Source: Isoetes taiwanensis
Lineage: Eukaryota; Streptophyta; Lycopodiopsida; Isoetales; Isoetaceae
Reading direction: 5' to 3'
Length of the DNA stretch: 64,000 nucleotides
NCBI GenBank assembly: GCA_021234155.1
Contig: JAJEKV010000071.1
Span: 5,268,483-5,332,482, forward strand
Shown: positions 41,060-53,700 of the stretch, piece after piece
Layout of the letters: each line of letters starts with the position of its first letter
How positions within the stretch are numbered: the first letter of the stretch is position 1
Program-made: the position numbers and the translations under genes
The notes under the pieces: generated by a model
Database searches by the model: none
The model's input: the letters and a program-made list of their open reading frames with translations, nothing else
Told to the model about the DNA's origin: nothing

Positions 41060-41594
41060 TTCTTCAGTTCCTCAAAACTAATTCTGAAAGCTTATAATCT
41101 GCATGATCATTCAAGATTTGAAGACCTTTGAAGCCCATGCATGCTACTGACATTTGGGAGTGCACCTTACTTCAAGCTGAGGTCTGGATTAATATGATTA
41201 ATCCTCTAATAATTGGTGGTCTCAATAATTAAGCAGGAGTTGTAAGGTCATGGTGTTAGTGGGTCATGTTGGATTGTGTCATTGAATAGCTTTATTGCAT
41301 GAATATTGCAGGGGATCAGTCCTTTTACCATTGTAGATATTCTCTTCTTAGTTTCATTTCTTACCTTGGTTTTAACTTTACCTTCACAGCTCTGGTCTTC
41401 CGATAATGCTATAGGTGTTTCACTTCAACTTGCGGACTTTTTCAAAGGTAAAAATGCTCTTGTCAGAAATTACACACACATCATTGTTTTCTTTGTCTTG
41501 AATTTCGGCTTGTTTTCTTCTTTCATTTGATTTCGTCAAGCTTTTTTGTTTCAAAAACTTTAAAATACAAAACTTGTCTGATGAGCATCATAAG
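41060..41594. other. Upstream region of the TPM gene
   Basis: 535 bp between two same-strand genes, presumably holding the TPM promoter and the 3' end of the repeat-protein gene. The plus frame at 41,306 has no supporting motif. Confidence 0.4.
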
Positions 41595-42218
41595 TCATTC
41601 ATGTGTGTCTTGATCTATGCATGGAATCTCTTCCACTGCTGTTTCAGTAGGTTCCATAATATTGTTTAAAGAAAGTTTAGCTTGGTCTTGTTTTACTTTT
41701 TCCTGGACCTCTTGAAGACCCATGACCTTGCAATGGCTGCAAAGCTCAACCATATTGACCTGCTGGTCATGACATTTTGCAAGCCCTCGCTTCTTTGGAA
41801 TTTGCCTTCTCCTTCTCCTCTCTTGCTCAGCACGCTGTTTCCGCCTTTCTTGTTGCTCTTCCTTGGTTTTCTGTACCATTCTTCTTTGCCTCCTTCTCCT
41901 CTCTTGCTCTGCAATCTTTTGCCTCATCTCCTGTTGTTCTTCCCTAGACATTATTGCCATTTTTCTTTGTCTTCTACTTCTTTCTTGTTCTGCATGTCGT
42001 TTACGCCGTTCTTGTAGTTGTTCCTTGGTCTCTTTTGCCATCCTAACCTGCCTTCTTGTCCTTTCATATTGTGCTTGTTGTTGCAACCTATGCCGTCGGT
42101 CTTCACTTGTCTCACTTAGTTGGATCGCTTCTCTATGTCTTTTCTTTCGTTCTCTTTCAATCCCAAGTCTCAGTTCTCGTTCCTCAAGAGTTTCATCCAC
42201 TCTTTTTCGTCTCGGCAT
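41595..42218 (-). CDS. Basic coiled-coil protein with five 27-residue tandem repeats
   Basis: A 207-residue intact frame. After MPRRKRV, residues 8-142 are five 27-residue repeats of the pattern ET-EERx-R-x(3)-ER-RRRxxRMA (for example KETKEQLQERRKRHAEQE, then RSRRQRKMA). They resemble the 23-residue STPR DNA-binding repeats in spacing and composition, but the unit is longer. A C-terminal part holds Cys/His residues (CHDQQVNMVELCSHC), then an acidic tail. In animals such arrays can precede Helitron Rep proteins with a similar Cys/His pair, so this may be the N-terminus of a mobile-element protein whose remainder is lost or spliced away. No frameshift is present. The function is probably nucleic-acid binding by composition; otherwise unknown. 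Confidence 0.55.
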   Translation of the reverse strand: MPRRKRVDETLEERELRLGIERERKKRHREAIQLSETSEDRRHRLQQQAQYERTRRQVRMAKETKEQLQERRKRHAEQERSRRQRKMAIMSREEQQEMRQKIAEQERRRRQRRMVQKTKEEQQERRKQRAEQERRRRRQIPKKRGLAKCHDQQVNMVELCSHCKVMGLQEVQEKVKQDQAKLSLNNIMEPTETAVEEIPCIDQDTHE

Positions 42219-44035
42219 GGTTTATGCTATGGCAGATACCTACCAAAGACTAGAGAGGTTAGTAACACTTCATATGGATATACCTCACAAAGTAAGAAAT
42301 TTACAAATCACAGGTTTTGTTCTGTCACTGGTTCATAAATTAATGATCTAAACCCATACCATGCTCTAAACCATATTATAGTAAAGAACACCTGCATTAT
42401 ATGAAAATGCGACTCTGTGGAGATGGGAAAAAAAATATTAGGATCCTTTCCTGAAATTTTTTCTTAAATTTAGTTCAGCAACATTGTTCTGCCAACATTC
42501 AGAAGTTGCACAACAAAAGGCCAAATAAATGCTTTTATGGAGACAAAGTCACGTAGAGACGTGCAATGTGACGAGCACTATGCGTCTAGATGTACTATAC
42601 ATGCTACACATAGTCTACTGTTGTCAAAACATGCTGCCTAATTATAGAAGGATTTGCTTAATTAATTAAAATATGCAAAAAATATTTAACCCTGCTTTTT
42701 TCCCGCTGCCATGCGCCCAAAATGCAGTTATAAGGGCTGTAACAAGATGAAAGCCAGGTGATTGAGAACCTTGAACAATTACAGCAGAAGTGGCAAAGGG
42801 GGGAGACATGAAAATTTGCAACATTGCAGTACAGATGTCCAACTATCTAATAAGGTTGCAGCATATGCAAGACAATCATTATACCGTAAAAGAATCTACA
42901 GCACGGCAAAAGACGAAAACGCTAAAAGACTTTATGGAATACAGGAAATTCGCTAGCTTTTTGGATCCTTAGATGGAACCTGTGGAAATGCATCAGGAAG
43001 TCGTTCCTTTTCTAGATCATACAAGGTAATGTTCCATCAGACCTCATGATATGTGATAGAAATAATGGATACAACAGGAAATACCCATTCTTCATTTTTC
43101 AATTGGATGAATCAAGTGAGAAAGGCATATGAGCTTGAAAGTTTTTTTTTTGTGTTTGTGATTGGCATGATTCTTTTGCTAATATCGTGCTCAATTCTCG
43201 TGCTGAATAGAGACACTATGACACATATTGACGATATTAATCATGCAGGCAAAACAACTTAAGCTGGAAAAGATTAAAACTTGGGGATTTATTTATAGTG
43301 TTTGCTAAGAACTTCAGTATGGTAGTATTTCGCATACCAAAGAGTATGAAACAGCGTGATAGGGTTCGTTCTATGCAGATCAGTTCCAGCGTTATATGTA
43401 TGCTGCGATTGTTCAGAAGAAATAAAAACTAATGAATCATGCATAAAGCATAGTCACTAACCTCTACGTGATTGAAAATTCGTCCCCCTGGAGTGCAGCA
43501 AACCCAATCCTAAACATTAAGCATTGAAAACGCTTCACTGTACTAGTAAAAGAGCTCAGGAACTTTTTTTGCGTGAAGCGGCTACGAGGAAGCCTGCAAC
43601 CTGCACGTGTCCTAATAAGAAATAAAGCGTACATTTTGTGCTTGGAACCTACCGGTCGGAGCGGTTTCTGGCCACAGCCGGAAACCGCGACGACTGGCAG
43701 GCTCCTTCACGTAAGCAACCGGAAGGCGAAATTCCGGCGATCATTTTTTTTTTGGCATCATTTTTTTCCATCCCTTTGAGTTTGGCTCCAAAGCGTTGGC
43801 GATGGTGATCTTTGTTGTCGTCGTCCAGTTGCCGATACCTCTTATTTTTTGAGTTGGCACAAGTCAGAGCTGTATTTTGAACGACTTCTTGATAGTTTCG
43901 GAACAAGTTTTGGTGGTCTATAGTAAGTGGTAGAGTTTTTGGAGTTCTGACGGCGACGCCTGCTCATTTCTGAAGTTTAGAGATCTTTTGGAGGCCCGAG
44001 TTCTTCTTACATGGGGTTTTTCTGTGGTTTATGAC
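42219..44035. other. No recognisable gene
   Basis: AT-rich, with short open frames of no recognised type. Sequence from about 43,560 is more GC-rich and may be the start of the LTR-element remnant that follows. Confidence 0.45.
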
Positions 44036-44039
44036 ACTT

Positions 44040-46643
44040 TTCAAGTTTTCTGTGGTAAATGTTTGTTGCCGGAGTTCGTGAAGCCAGCACTTATTGTTTA
44101 CTTGATATAGCCATTGTGGTTATTCACTCAACTAGCTTTGTTGATTGGCCCCAAATTCTATTCCAGCGCCTTCTCCAAGAAGTGGACCGCCTTCGCCAAG
44201 CTCCAGGCACGGGTCTTGATTCAGTTATGGGAGCACATTTCCAGGCCATTATTTAGCAATGCCTTCCAGACCCTAGTCAGATCTCGCCTGGCCCTTAGAT
44301 GTCACTTCACAGGCTTCCAATCGAACACATTTGGTCATTCGTCCTGTCTGTGAACTTCGAGAAGAGACCTCTCGACCCCACACGGAGGCCAGACATTCTC
44401 CATGATAATAAACTTAGCCAGATGCTCGACCCTCTTCTTCAAAGATCATCAATGTCCCTTCATTTCAGTCCACGCACGTTGAAGCGTCCACATTCCACCA
44501 GGCTTCACATGCATCCATGCACATTGACCAACCGCCTATTCTGCCTTTGGTTCCCTTGGTCTTGCCTGCACCATCCCGACGAGCACTGTATGAGTATGAA
44601 CAAAATGTGGCCAGTTACATGCTCAAGCTCCAGGAATGTCAAGATCATCTTATACAAGGTATTAAAGACTATATGGATTCCACGGAAGCTTTGCAGCGTG
44701 ACCTTCAGGCTGCCCATGCTCAGACCCGGGCTCTGGATGAAAGCCTTCAAAGTAAGCATAGTGCTTTGTTGACATAGGCTGCTCTCCTTAAGGAACAGGA
44801 GACACGCACCACTGTGGAAGAGAATCAAGCACAACTCCAGGCAACAATAGAACAGCTCCTGGCTCAGCTTCAAGTCAAGGACAAGGCTCTTGCCGATACA
44901 CGCTCTCTATACGGGGTTGCAGAATGAATTCAGCCGTCAAGAGCATGCCACCACACAAGGGGAAGTACGTATTTCTGTTTTGGAAGGCCAGTTAGCTGCT
45001 GTTCAAACCCAGGTCATAGGTTCAAGCACAACTCAATGACATGCAAGAACAGAAGATTGTGGATGACACTGAGATTGCTAGTCTCCTGCTACAAGTCTCT
45101 ATTCAAGGTCCTATACCTTCTCAGGCATCAGGCTCATCGAAAAATCAAGGACCAACTTCGTCTCCTGGCAGAGAAAGATATAAGATCAAAGATCTGAAAC
45201 ATCAGTTGCAACAGGCAATCCGATCTACAGATGAAGCCCATCAACAACAAGAGACTTATATAGCTTTAGCTATCAAAGTTCCAAATGATTTCCTTATGTC
45301 CACAAGCTATTTGGATTATGCGAAGTCACGAAGACATCTTTTTATGCTCAAATGGTTCAATGCCAATGGGGCTATCGATGTGACCTTCACTAGCAAGGAT
45401 TACCTTACTATTAAAGAAAAAGGACTTCTTTGCGCCTGCTTACCTTTTAGCTCATTACCTGTGAAGACAAAGATTTTTTCATTCTTTGACTTGTCCAGCC
45501 TATGGCCTATGTCGTGCATGATTTCTATCTCGCGGACACCCGTGACAAGTTCGTTGATGGTCCACCTTGTGCTTTCCAAGGAGATATTCATGCAAGGTGG
45601 CTATTGCAACAAGATAACAAGTATCTTCAAGATCCGTCCTGAATTAATGCTCTTCAGGCAGAGTACATGCCCGAGCTTGCTGGTTATTTACCTCTTTGGA
45701 TTGAGAAAGCCTTGCATGAGGTCCGTAAGTACATGTATGAAGATTGGGGATTGGGTATGCTCAGCTTTACTTACAGCACTTAGGCTCCTTAAACAGTCTC
45801 CATGCCCATCTTGAGTTTCAGACCATTCCTGTGGATTGGGCTCCTCCCCATCTAAATATTCTAGTCCCCTGTCCTGAATGAGAACACTGGTGTCAAGCCC
45901 TGGATCCGAATTTGCTTCAGGAATTCTGCACTCAAGCTCAGAAGACCATGATACAGCCTGCACCCCAACACGACACTCCTTATGTGTCACTGGGAGCACC
46001 TCCATGCCGAAATTTTCTTATCTTTGATTGGCGTTCCCCCTTTTGGACCAAGGCTTTGGCTGGTCATGCTGATTGGACCCGAACACATATCTCTACAGAT
46101 TTTTGCTGAATGTCTGGCAAGAAGGGGAAACCTTAGATCATAACACAAATAGGATCTACGTCCCAAATGAATAAGGTTGGAAAACCATCGCTAATGCCAT
46201 CTGGGGGCTCACTTAATTTTTGGAAAGAGCTGCCACTTCCTCGGATCCATCTTTCACAACCAAGCGGGTTTTTATGCGGCTTTGAAATGTCTTCCCACCT
46301 GCTCTTTGGCTCGCAGTCATCCTGTTTACTATTGCAATCCCAATGCTAGTGCCGGTGCTTTTGGCCTCTAGACTTGTCTGCTGATTGAATGCCAGTTTGT
46401 TCCAGCAGAGTTTCACCATGCCGTTGAAGACATGGCACAGTCTGGCTTTCTGTTAGATGCATCCCCGTTTATTCGGTTAAACACTGGAGATGCTTTGAAA
46501 GACCGACAAGACCTCATTTAGAAGTATCATTCCAAGGCTCGCCCTCATAACCGCCAGGATGACTTTAATCAAGTCACAGGTTTTCCATCTCCCGAAACAG
46601 TGCCTGCATTTCTCTCCTCCGAGTGTTCTTTGGTGGGGGGAAG
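44040..46643 (+). pseudogene. Gag-like coiled-coil protein of a 5'-truncated LTR element
   Basis: Frames alternate but join. An early part contains FAKLQARVLIQLWEHI (44,190). Frame 44,517-44,777 has RRALYEYEQNVASYMLKLQE, then LQRDLQAAHAQTRALDESLQ, and heptad-rich Gln/Glu coding continues to about 45,240. Later come LKWFNANGAIDVTFTSKDYL (45,346) and a C-terminal stretch with GFLLDASPFIRLNTGDALKD near 46,450. Many stops are present. There is no protease, RT or integrase, so this is either a non-autonomous gag-only element or a deleted copy. The stop lies just inside a purine tract and LTR start, which supports retroelement origin. Confidence 0.5.
46631..46643 (+). promoter_or_regulatory. Polypurine tract
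   Basis: TGGTGGGGGGAAG immediately precedes TGTTAG, as expected for plus-strand priming next to a 3' LTR. Confidence 0.6.
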
Positions 46644-47226
46644 TGTTAGTCTTGTGCACTAGTCACTAGACTATTCTTGAGCACTACACAGGCCAGCACA
46701 CAAGAGCCCAATGGCAGTGGTCAAGGTCAAGCAGGGAGCGTCAGGTAGCAAATCCACGCCCAAGCAGAGCCCACGACCATGCAGAAACCCAAGCCCCCAT
46801 CAAAAAAGAGGACAAGAGGTGACAAGTGACCACCTCCGGGGACTGCGCCCTTAACTTAGCAGGATTCACGGCATTAATGACAGTACTGAAAAGATTCCCC
46901 CAAATCAAGCATATGATCCAGGAGTTGGTAACCGAGATTTTGGGCTTGAGGCCGTTGTACTATATATATCAATAGAGTTAGACCTCAAGCTTTAGATTTG
47001 TTTCAGTTTTCTTGTCTCAGCGTCTCATGAGACCTCATGTGCTCCTTATGATATTCAAAGGTTACTTATCTTGGCATATGGTTTTCTTTGTTCTTGTTCT
47101 GTTCTTTCTATTCTTATCTCTTTTGCAAAATCTTGCATGACACCCTATACTAAGGATTCGTCTGTTTGATCCAAGGGTCCTCACAGAGGGTTGTCTTGCA
47201 GACAATCCCAAACCCAGACCCTAAAC
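46644..47226 (+). repeat. 3' LTR (or solo LTR), end uncertain
   Basis: It starts TGTTAGTCTTGTGCAC after the purine tract. A TATA box (TACTATATATATCAATAG) lies at about 46,959, and it has a T-rich R/U5-like segment. The 3' end is either CCTCACA (about 47,184) or CTAAACA (47,226), the latter pairing better with TGTTAG. No matching 5' LTR is in the window. Confidence 0.55.
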
Positions 47227-47257
47227 AATAAAGGAAACTCGAAAATGCCATCCTTGG

Positions 47258-47491
47258 AATAGAATAGTTTTTCTTAATGTCCACGAAGACCAAAAGGCCA
47301 TAGAAACCATACAATGGGCTAGTACAACCATTACTACTAGGATTAGCAAACAACTATCTCGAAAGGTTTCAAGAAAAAAAACCGTTGCAGTAATGATGAT
47401 ACTAGACAACTAGTAATAAATAAGTTTATACAAAGAAATTTATGACTGTTGATGGCTCAGCAATTGAAGATGCGCATTTAGAACCTCAATA
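47258..47491 (-). mobile_element. LINE-X, 3' end piece
   Basis: The minus strand resumes as EVLNAHLQLL, the counterpart of EVLDKRLQLL at 33.0 kb. It is followed by the shared 3' untranslated module and a short TTCTATTCC end at 47,258-47,268. It is the continuation of the LINE interrupted at 51,674. Confidence 0.75.
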
Positions 47492-50400
47492 TAGAATAGA
47501 ATAGAATAGAATAGAATAGAATAGAATAGAATAGAATATACATTAACGTCCCTCAGGCCGTGAGGCCCCCGGACTTATGTAGCATCCTGCGAGCTCCCAT
47601 AGGGTGCTCCCAGCAAGCAGACGCATAGGTTTTATGTAGCCATCTAGCGGGCTTCACTTGTTCTTTATATATTACCCGCATCGTGCTTATAGCTGGCTTC
47701 TTGGCCATACATAAATGCATCGTTATAAACAGTTTTGAACTGTACTTTGTGGGCTTCTCTGATCCGCCTCATCCGTGCTTTTCAGATTATTAGCCCTCTC
47801 TCTTTGTGCACCCCCCGGTGTCTTATTATCATTTCTTTTATAGCTTTCGCTATATCTGTGAGTGTCTCTTCTTTGTCCATGTATTTGGGGTGGGAGATCC
47901 CACCGACCTTGTTAAATTTGGACCTTATGTGGATTTGTAAACCGGGCATTCCTTTACCATGTGCTCTTCGTCTTCTATTTTTTAGTGAGTCACATACTTT
48001 CGGCATATTAAGCTCTGCTCTATCTATTTTCCTCCATCTATCTTTCTCAATTCGGAGGTCGTGGCTTCCCATCCTGAATCTGGCCAGCGTTCCCCTGTTA
48101 CTCTTATTCAACATGCTGCTTTTGTATGTGATATGCCCTATCTGTCCCCCTGGATTGAAGGTTTCCAATAGCCAGTCTGCCTTGGGCCCTGTGTGCCGTG
48201 CCAGCCAGTTTCTCATTGCTCTGCCTGTCCATTCTTCGTCCCATCCGATGCGCTTTGTATAATCGACTTAGTTGCATCCCCATATTTCTTTGTCCATTTA
48301 AGCCAATTCGTTAAACCATCCCTTGCCTTGCATTTGTTATGTCTTTGCTTTTCTTTGATTCATCTATCGCTAGTGGCGGCCGGTTTGTCCTCTTTCCCAT
48401 AGCTATTGTCCTTTATTAGGTACCTAACTGTTCTTTCTCAGGCCCTCACTTCCATTGGCTTCTCCCCCGTCTCATATAAGATTGTTGCCAATGATGTACC
48501 TGTCTTCACCTGGAATTCCTGTCCGTGCCATTGCCTCAGTATGCCTTCTTGTTTTTCCTATTTCTTTTCTGACAGGCCTGGTCCCCATGTCTCACATCCG
48601 TACAACTGTGTTGATGCTACTATCGTGCTGAATAGGTATGCTTTGATTTCCCAATTGGTGATCCTGTTGTTATTGCAATAATTCATCATGATGTAATAAT
48701 TGCCAATCTGGTATCTGCTCCTTTTGACCATCTCCCCATGTGTGTCGTACCCCAGATACCTATACCCTGTGGCTTCCTCTAGTTCCTCCCCCTTGTATCT
48801 AAATGGCCTGTGTTTTATCTTTGTCCCGAAGGTCACTATTTTTGTTTTTCCCAGGTTGACTGTCAGTCCTGTTTCCTCACAAAATTCCTCTAGTATCTCT
48901 AGCTTTCTGTGCATCCCTTTGGCTTTGGTCGCCATCATACCTAAATCATCTGCATATAGCATTATTGGGACTTTTGTTTTCCCTATCATTGGTGCTTCAC
49001 TGTCTCCTTGTCTTTCCCTGACAAATTCCTGTAGAGCATCTATGTATATCCCAAATAGTGTGGGTGATAGTGGACAGCCTTGTTTAACTCTGTATATCGC
49101 ATTCTATGGCTTCTCCTCCCCTCATTTGTTTTGGCATACACCTTTTGGTATAGCCTTGCGATTGATCCTACTAACCCTTACGGTGCTCTTAGTCCTATTA
49201 GCCTAAGTAGAAGTTTATTCCCTAAACCTTTGTGTGAAGGCTTTTTAAAGTCCACGGCAAAGATATGATCTTCTTGTTATTCTCCTTTGTACGCTCTATC
49301 ATTATCCTTAGAGTCACCAAATGGTCCGTAGTCGAATACTCGATCGAAAACCTGCGACCTTGTGCTCTACGAGCTTCCGCTTACGCTTACGTTTTCGTTT
49401 TTTGATCCGGCGTTTTCCGAACCATTTGCGAATCTTGGCTGACCATAATAGTCTGTAATTGCTTTCGGTTCATCCTTGTTTCCTCCTTTGTGGGCGGGAT
49501 TACCTTGTTAAAGCGCCATCTTTAGGAAGACCCAAATGTACTACCTCATTGAATATTTACATTTATAATCCCTATTATCTCTGTTCCTACGCACTTCAGC
49601 ATCTCCGCTGTTAGCCCATATAGATCCGGAGCTTTGTTGTTTGCCATTTTGTTTAGTGCCCATGTCACTTCTTCCTTGGAGAAAGGGGGTTTGTGTCTAC
49701 CTTCTGGGTCCATGATTGGTGCAGCTCCTGTTTTGTACAACCGTTCTAGGTATTTTGTCCAGTCTATTTCTATTTCCGTTCTTCTCCCCTCCTCCCCTTT
49801 TGATGTATCCGCTTTTGCTTTTGAGCCTCTTTTCATATTGTTCCAGAATACCTTAGGTCTCCTTTTCAGGTCTTCGGCCAATCCCCATTGATGGTTTTTC
49901 AGGTCACAGGTTCTCTTTCTTTTCGAATTTTCACGTGCTTGCTGCGTTCCTCTTGGTATGCCTCGGTTCCTTTTATGCATTTGGCTTTCCTTCGTTGTTC
50001 CATGCACCCTTCATCAAACCATCTTGACCTTGAAATGCTATAGCCCTCCTTCCTCTTTCTCTTCTCCCAGATACCCTCTATTTGCTTCCTCCAAGATGTC
50101 GTTCATATCATTCCCTCTGTCCTTCATTCCCTCTCCCCATTCCTTCGCTTTTATTTCCTTTTGTACCGTTTTTATGAATGTTCCCACTCTGTTTTCTCTG
50201 AATTTAATTGTTATCTCGGCCTGTTTACCTCTTCCTTGCTCGTCATCTGTTCTTCCCCTTGTCACATTTATCTTGAGCAATATGGGTCTGTGTCCCTCCC
50301 TCCTTCCTATCGGCCATTCCCTAATTCCATCTTTTCGATTTTTTTCTTTTTGCTTCCTCATTTGCTATCACATAGTCTACTATGCTGCTCCCATGGGCAT

Positions 50401-51673
50401 TTGTGCTTGTGAACTGGCCTGAATCCTCCCATCTTCTTAAACCATTGCATATAATACCTCCATCAGTGTTTCTCCTCTCATTTGTCGGGTTCCATTTTAG
50501 GTCTCACAGTGTCCATTGCCATTCCTCCCTCTTATAGTCTCAGTGTCCCTTTGTCCACTCTCGTTGTCTATCCACGCTTTATGTGATTGTTCCTGTCCCG
50601 TCCTTGCATTAATATCCCCCACTATGATCAACATTCCCTTATCCCTATGTCTCATGACGATCTCTCCCATGCTTAATAGTTCCAGTTTATCACATTGGGG
50701 CGGATAGTATACTATTAGCAAAATCTGATTTACGTAATCAAGCAACACAACATTTATAAGCATGTATCTTTTATTAATGTCGTTTTCCAAAATACATGCT
50801 TTTACGACATTTGCTATTCCTAATGTTAACGAGGCTAGCCTTGCGCTACCCTTCCTATTTTGTAGTTCTTTTCCCTCCAATGGGTGAACAAAGTGTAGCC
50901 TGGTTCATCTAGTAACCTCTTTGTCTTTGTGTTCCCATGTCTCTACCGGACATATGATATCTGGTCTCGTGCCCCGTTTGGCGTTCTCCATCATCCCAAG
51001 GATATCCGTACAATTCGATGCGGTCGTTACTTCTTCCTTCTTTTTCGCACCCCCTGTCTCCCTCACTTTGTTCTACATTCGTGTCCCTTCCTTATTTGTC
51101 CTCTCGTTCTTGCTCCACGATCCCCCACTCTCTCCCTTATCAGCTTTATGTTCTTGTCTAGGTCCCTTAGACCTCTTTTCGCTTCCCCATCCTAGCTATG
51201 TTTGTGTTAGAATCTTGGGGTTTGTTTCGGTCTATTGCCCCGGATGGTGTTATTTCCCTCATCTGCTTCTTGTCCACCCCCTCTCACTACCTCCGTTTCT
51301 TGATTCCCATCTCCCTCCCTTTTGAGGGTCCATCCCATCTCTCTGCGTTGTCGGTTCTTGCGGTGTGTTCTCCCGTCCTCTTTTGAGGTATAGTTTCCCA
51401 TTCTTTACCCCTGCTTGTACTCCGGCTTCGGTTCTCTGACTTTTGCCAGTTCTCTGTGTAACCCCTGTCTCTGCATGGGTGTTAGGGCCTCTTGTACTTT
51501 GAGTCCATTCCTGAGTTTGAACCCTGCATGAATGATTCTTTCTTTGGCTGCCAGGTCTCTCATAGTCACATTTATATGTCTCGCTCTCCCTCTCCAAGCT
51601 CCTGCTCGTGCTGCTTTCACTATCACATTCCTGTGTTCCTGAAAAACGTTCTCCATTATCTCCATTATCTCTT
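47492..51673 (-). mobile_element. LINE-Y: non-LTR retrotransposon with endonuclease and RT, nested in LINE-X
   Basis: 4.2 kb on the minus strand. Its 3' tail is GAATA repeats (47,495-47,535 on the plus strand). From the 5' side: an ORF1-like or linker segment (RDLAAKERIIHAGFKLRNGL, near 51,510-51,590), then an AP endonuclease-like part with IVGDINARTGQEQ (frame 50,880-50,497). The RT fingers contain NKMANNKAPDLYGLTAEMLK (49,546-50,007), the catalytic MLYADDLGMMATKAK (48,989-48,558), then VNLGKTKIVTFGTK and LYGCETWGP. A C-terminal basic region with LARFRMGSHDLRIEKDRW (48,216-47,782) has lost most of the zinc-knuckle cysteines seen in sister LINEs. Several frame breaks disable it, but YADD is intact. 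The many plus-strand frames here are shadows. Confidence 0.85.
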
Positions 51674-53700
51674 TATATATATAATGCCAACTCATGCACA
51701 GATGGTGCTCCAAGAAGTGAAAACGAGGAATGTAATGTTAATGTCAAATAACGATTCTTGATCATCTCAAAAGCAAGACATTGCAGAAGTGTATGTCTTC
51801 ATCTTCAATAACCTGTAACTGTCGTTCCCATCTACCTCCTTGTACGAAATGATGCAATAGCTACAAGCCTTTTCCTGAACAAAGAAGCAAGCAAATAAGC
51901 TTGTGGTACATGTGTCAAAATGGAGTTTGTGCATCCAGATGACCAGTTTTAACTTGAACCAAGGCATATGCATCTCATATCTTTTGAAAAAATGACCATC
52001 TAGAAAGTGTTTTAAAAGCTTAGGGTTAGAACTTGCAACGTAATTTGCACTCCTAGGCTATAAATGAGAAAGAATTTTGCACCATTCCAAGCTCTCCCAA
52101 GCACTAGTACTAATGGCAGGCCCCCACACTTCAGAACCATACAGTAAAATAGGCTCTATCAAAGCCCGAAACAAGTGGGCTTTCTGTGACCAATCATGAA
52201 TCTCTGCATAAAAATAATTATTTCGTATTGTATATAGTGCTCTCCAACCAGCAATCACATGCTTGATGATATACTATTTTCAGAATGTGTTCTTATAGAA
52301 TTTTACACCAAGATGCTTGTAGCTAACTACAACTTCAAGTTAATGGCTATCATAGTGCAAAGTTGGAACTTTATGCAAAAAAGACTAAACTACTAAGAGC
52401 TTGGTCTTGTATGTTCTCACAAAAAGTGTGTAGAGCATGTACGAAGTTGTTGCATACTAGCAGTTGTATATGCTCTAAGTGAAACATCATCATTATACCT
52501 AAGTTGCTTGATGATATAGTATGCCAAATCCGGTTCTTTGTCACCACGACTATTAAACCATGCCAACAATTATTATCGTTCAATGTATAAGCCAAAGAGT
52601 GTAGAAGATAAAGGATAATCTTGAAGTTCCATGTTGTTGTTGATTTGGGTACCTGATGCTGAAAATGTAGCAAATACCCTTTCATAGAGCCTAAAAACTA
52701 TGTTTCAAAGATTTAGTGCTTTCAATCTCTACCAAATAAGCTTTCAAATTACTGCATCAAAAGCAGAAACGAAATCCACAAAGCATATATAGAGGTCTTG
52801 TTTCAACCTTCAATTGTATTCAATAGGCATACGCAACGTGAAAATATGATCTATTGTAGAATGGCCTGGGTGAAAGCTTGCCTGTGATATAGCATGTATG
52901 CTAGTATGTTCTGCCCATGTTGTCAACTTCTTCTCAGTGACACTATCCATAGGAGCTTAGAAAAAATTGGATTGACCATGATCATGCGATAATTAGAAGG
53001 GTCATTTTTATCACCTGCATTATGAATTGGGACGACTTTACTAATAGCTAAGTTCTTGGCAATCCTTCTTGCAAATCTTAATTCAAATTACAATTGGAAG
53101 CAATATCAGACCCTCCCATTTAAGCAATTCTGCCTACAAACCTTGAATATTAGAAGACTTTCCTTTGGATAAATGTCGCGGTCCTTCGTTAACTTTCTTC
53201 TATATGAGTTGAAGAACATTGTCTACTAAAGGAGGCACAAAATTAGGAACTCCAGGATGATCATACACTTGAACCAATCGCTCATTTCATTATTGCATAG
53301 AAATATCTCCAGGAGTAAGCTGTGGCCATACAATATTTTATGTGAGAATGTCCGAGGATCACAAAGCAGCAATTCAAACATTCACCTTCTGATCCTCAAC
53401 AACAAAGTGTACCTTCTTGTTTTTCAACACAGCCTTATAATCCTTGATGGCATTTTGACATGTATTTGGATCAATTATCATGTGCAGCTATTCTTTAAGT
53501 TGTTTGCAGTCAATATGAAAATATATATTCTTAAGAAAGGATTTCGTAGTAGCAAGAGCAACACCAAAATCGTGTATGCTAAAGCATGGTACAACAAAAT
53601 TAAGCAACAAGTCAGCAAATGTAGCAATATGTGGAGAGTTGGGCAATCCAAAACACCTTCAAGTGCAGGGGCCATTATTTGTGCATATTCAGTAATTATG
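51674..53700 (-). mobile_element. LINE-X, RT to C-terminal part, heavily decayed
   Basis: Minus-strand coding in broken frames includes a fingers/palm segment LYICFVDFVSAFDAV (near 52,790), SSTLFGLYI (52,600), YNDDVSLRAYTTASMQQL (the YxDD box, near 52,480), WRALYTIRNNYFYAEIHDW and LIEPILLYGSEVWGP (52,258-52,058). The knuckle region LQVIEDED follows near 51,820, then APSVHELALYI, where LINE-Y interrupts. The 3' remainder is at 47,491-47,258. It is the same family as the 32.5, 35.5 and 37.5 kb copies. Confidence 0.8.

Noticed and set aside
41682..42351. Leu/Phe/Cys-rich plus-strand frames resembling membrane proteins
   Set aside because: They are antisense of the Arg/Glu-rich 27-residue repeat gene, whose codons read as Leu/Ser/Phe on the other strand.
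47735..51386. Many hydrophobic, Ser/Pro-rich plus-strand frames of 60-175 codons
   Set aside because: They are antisense shadows of the minus-strand LINE-Y endonuclease and RT coding.
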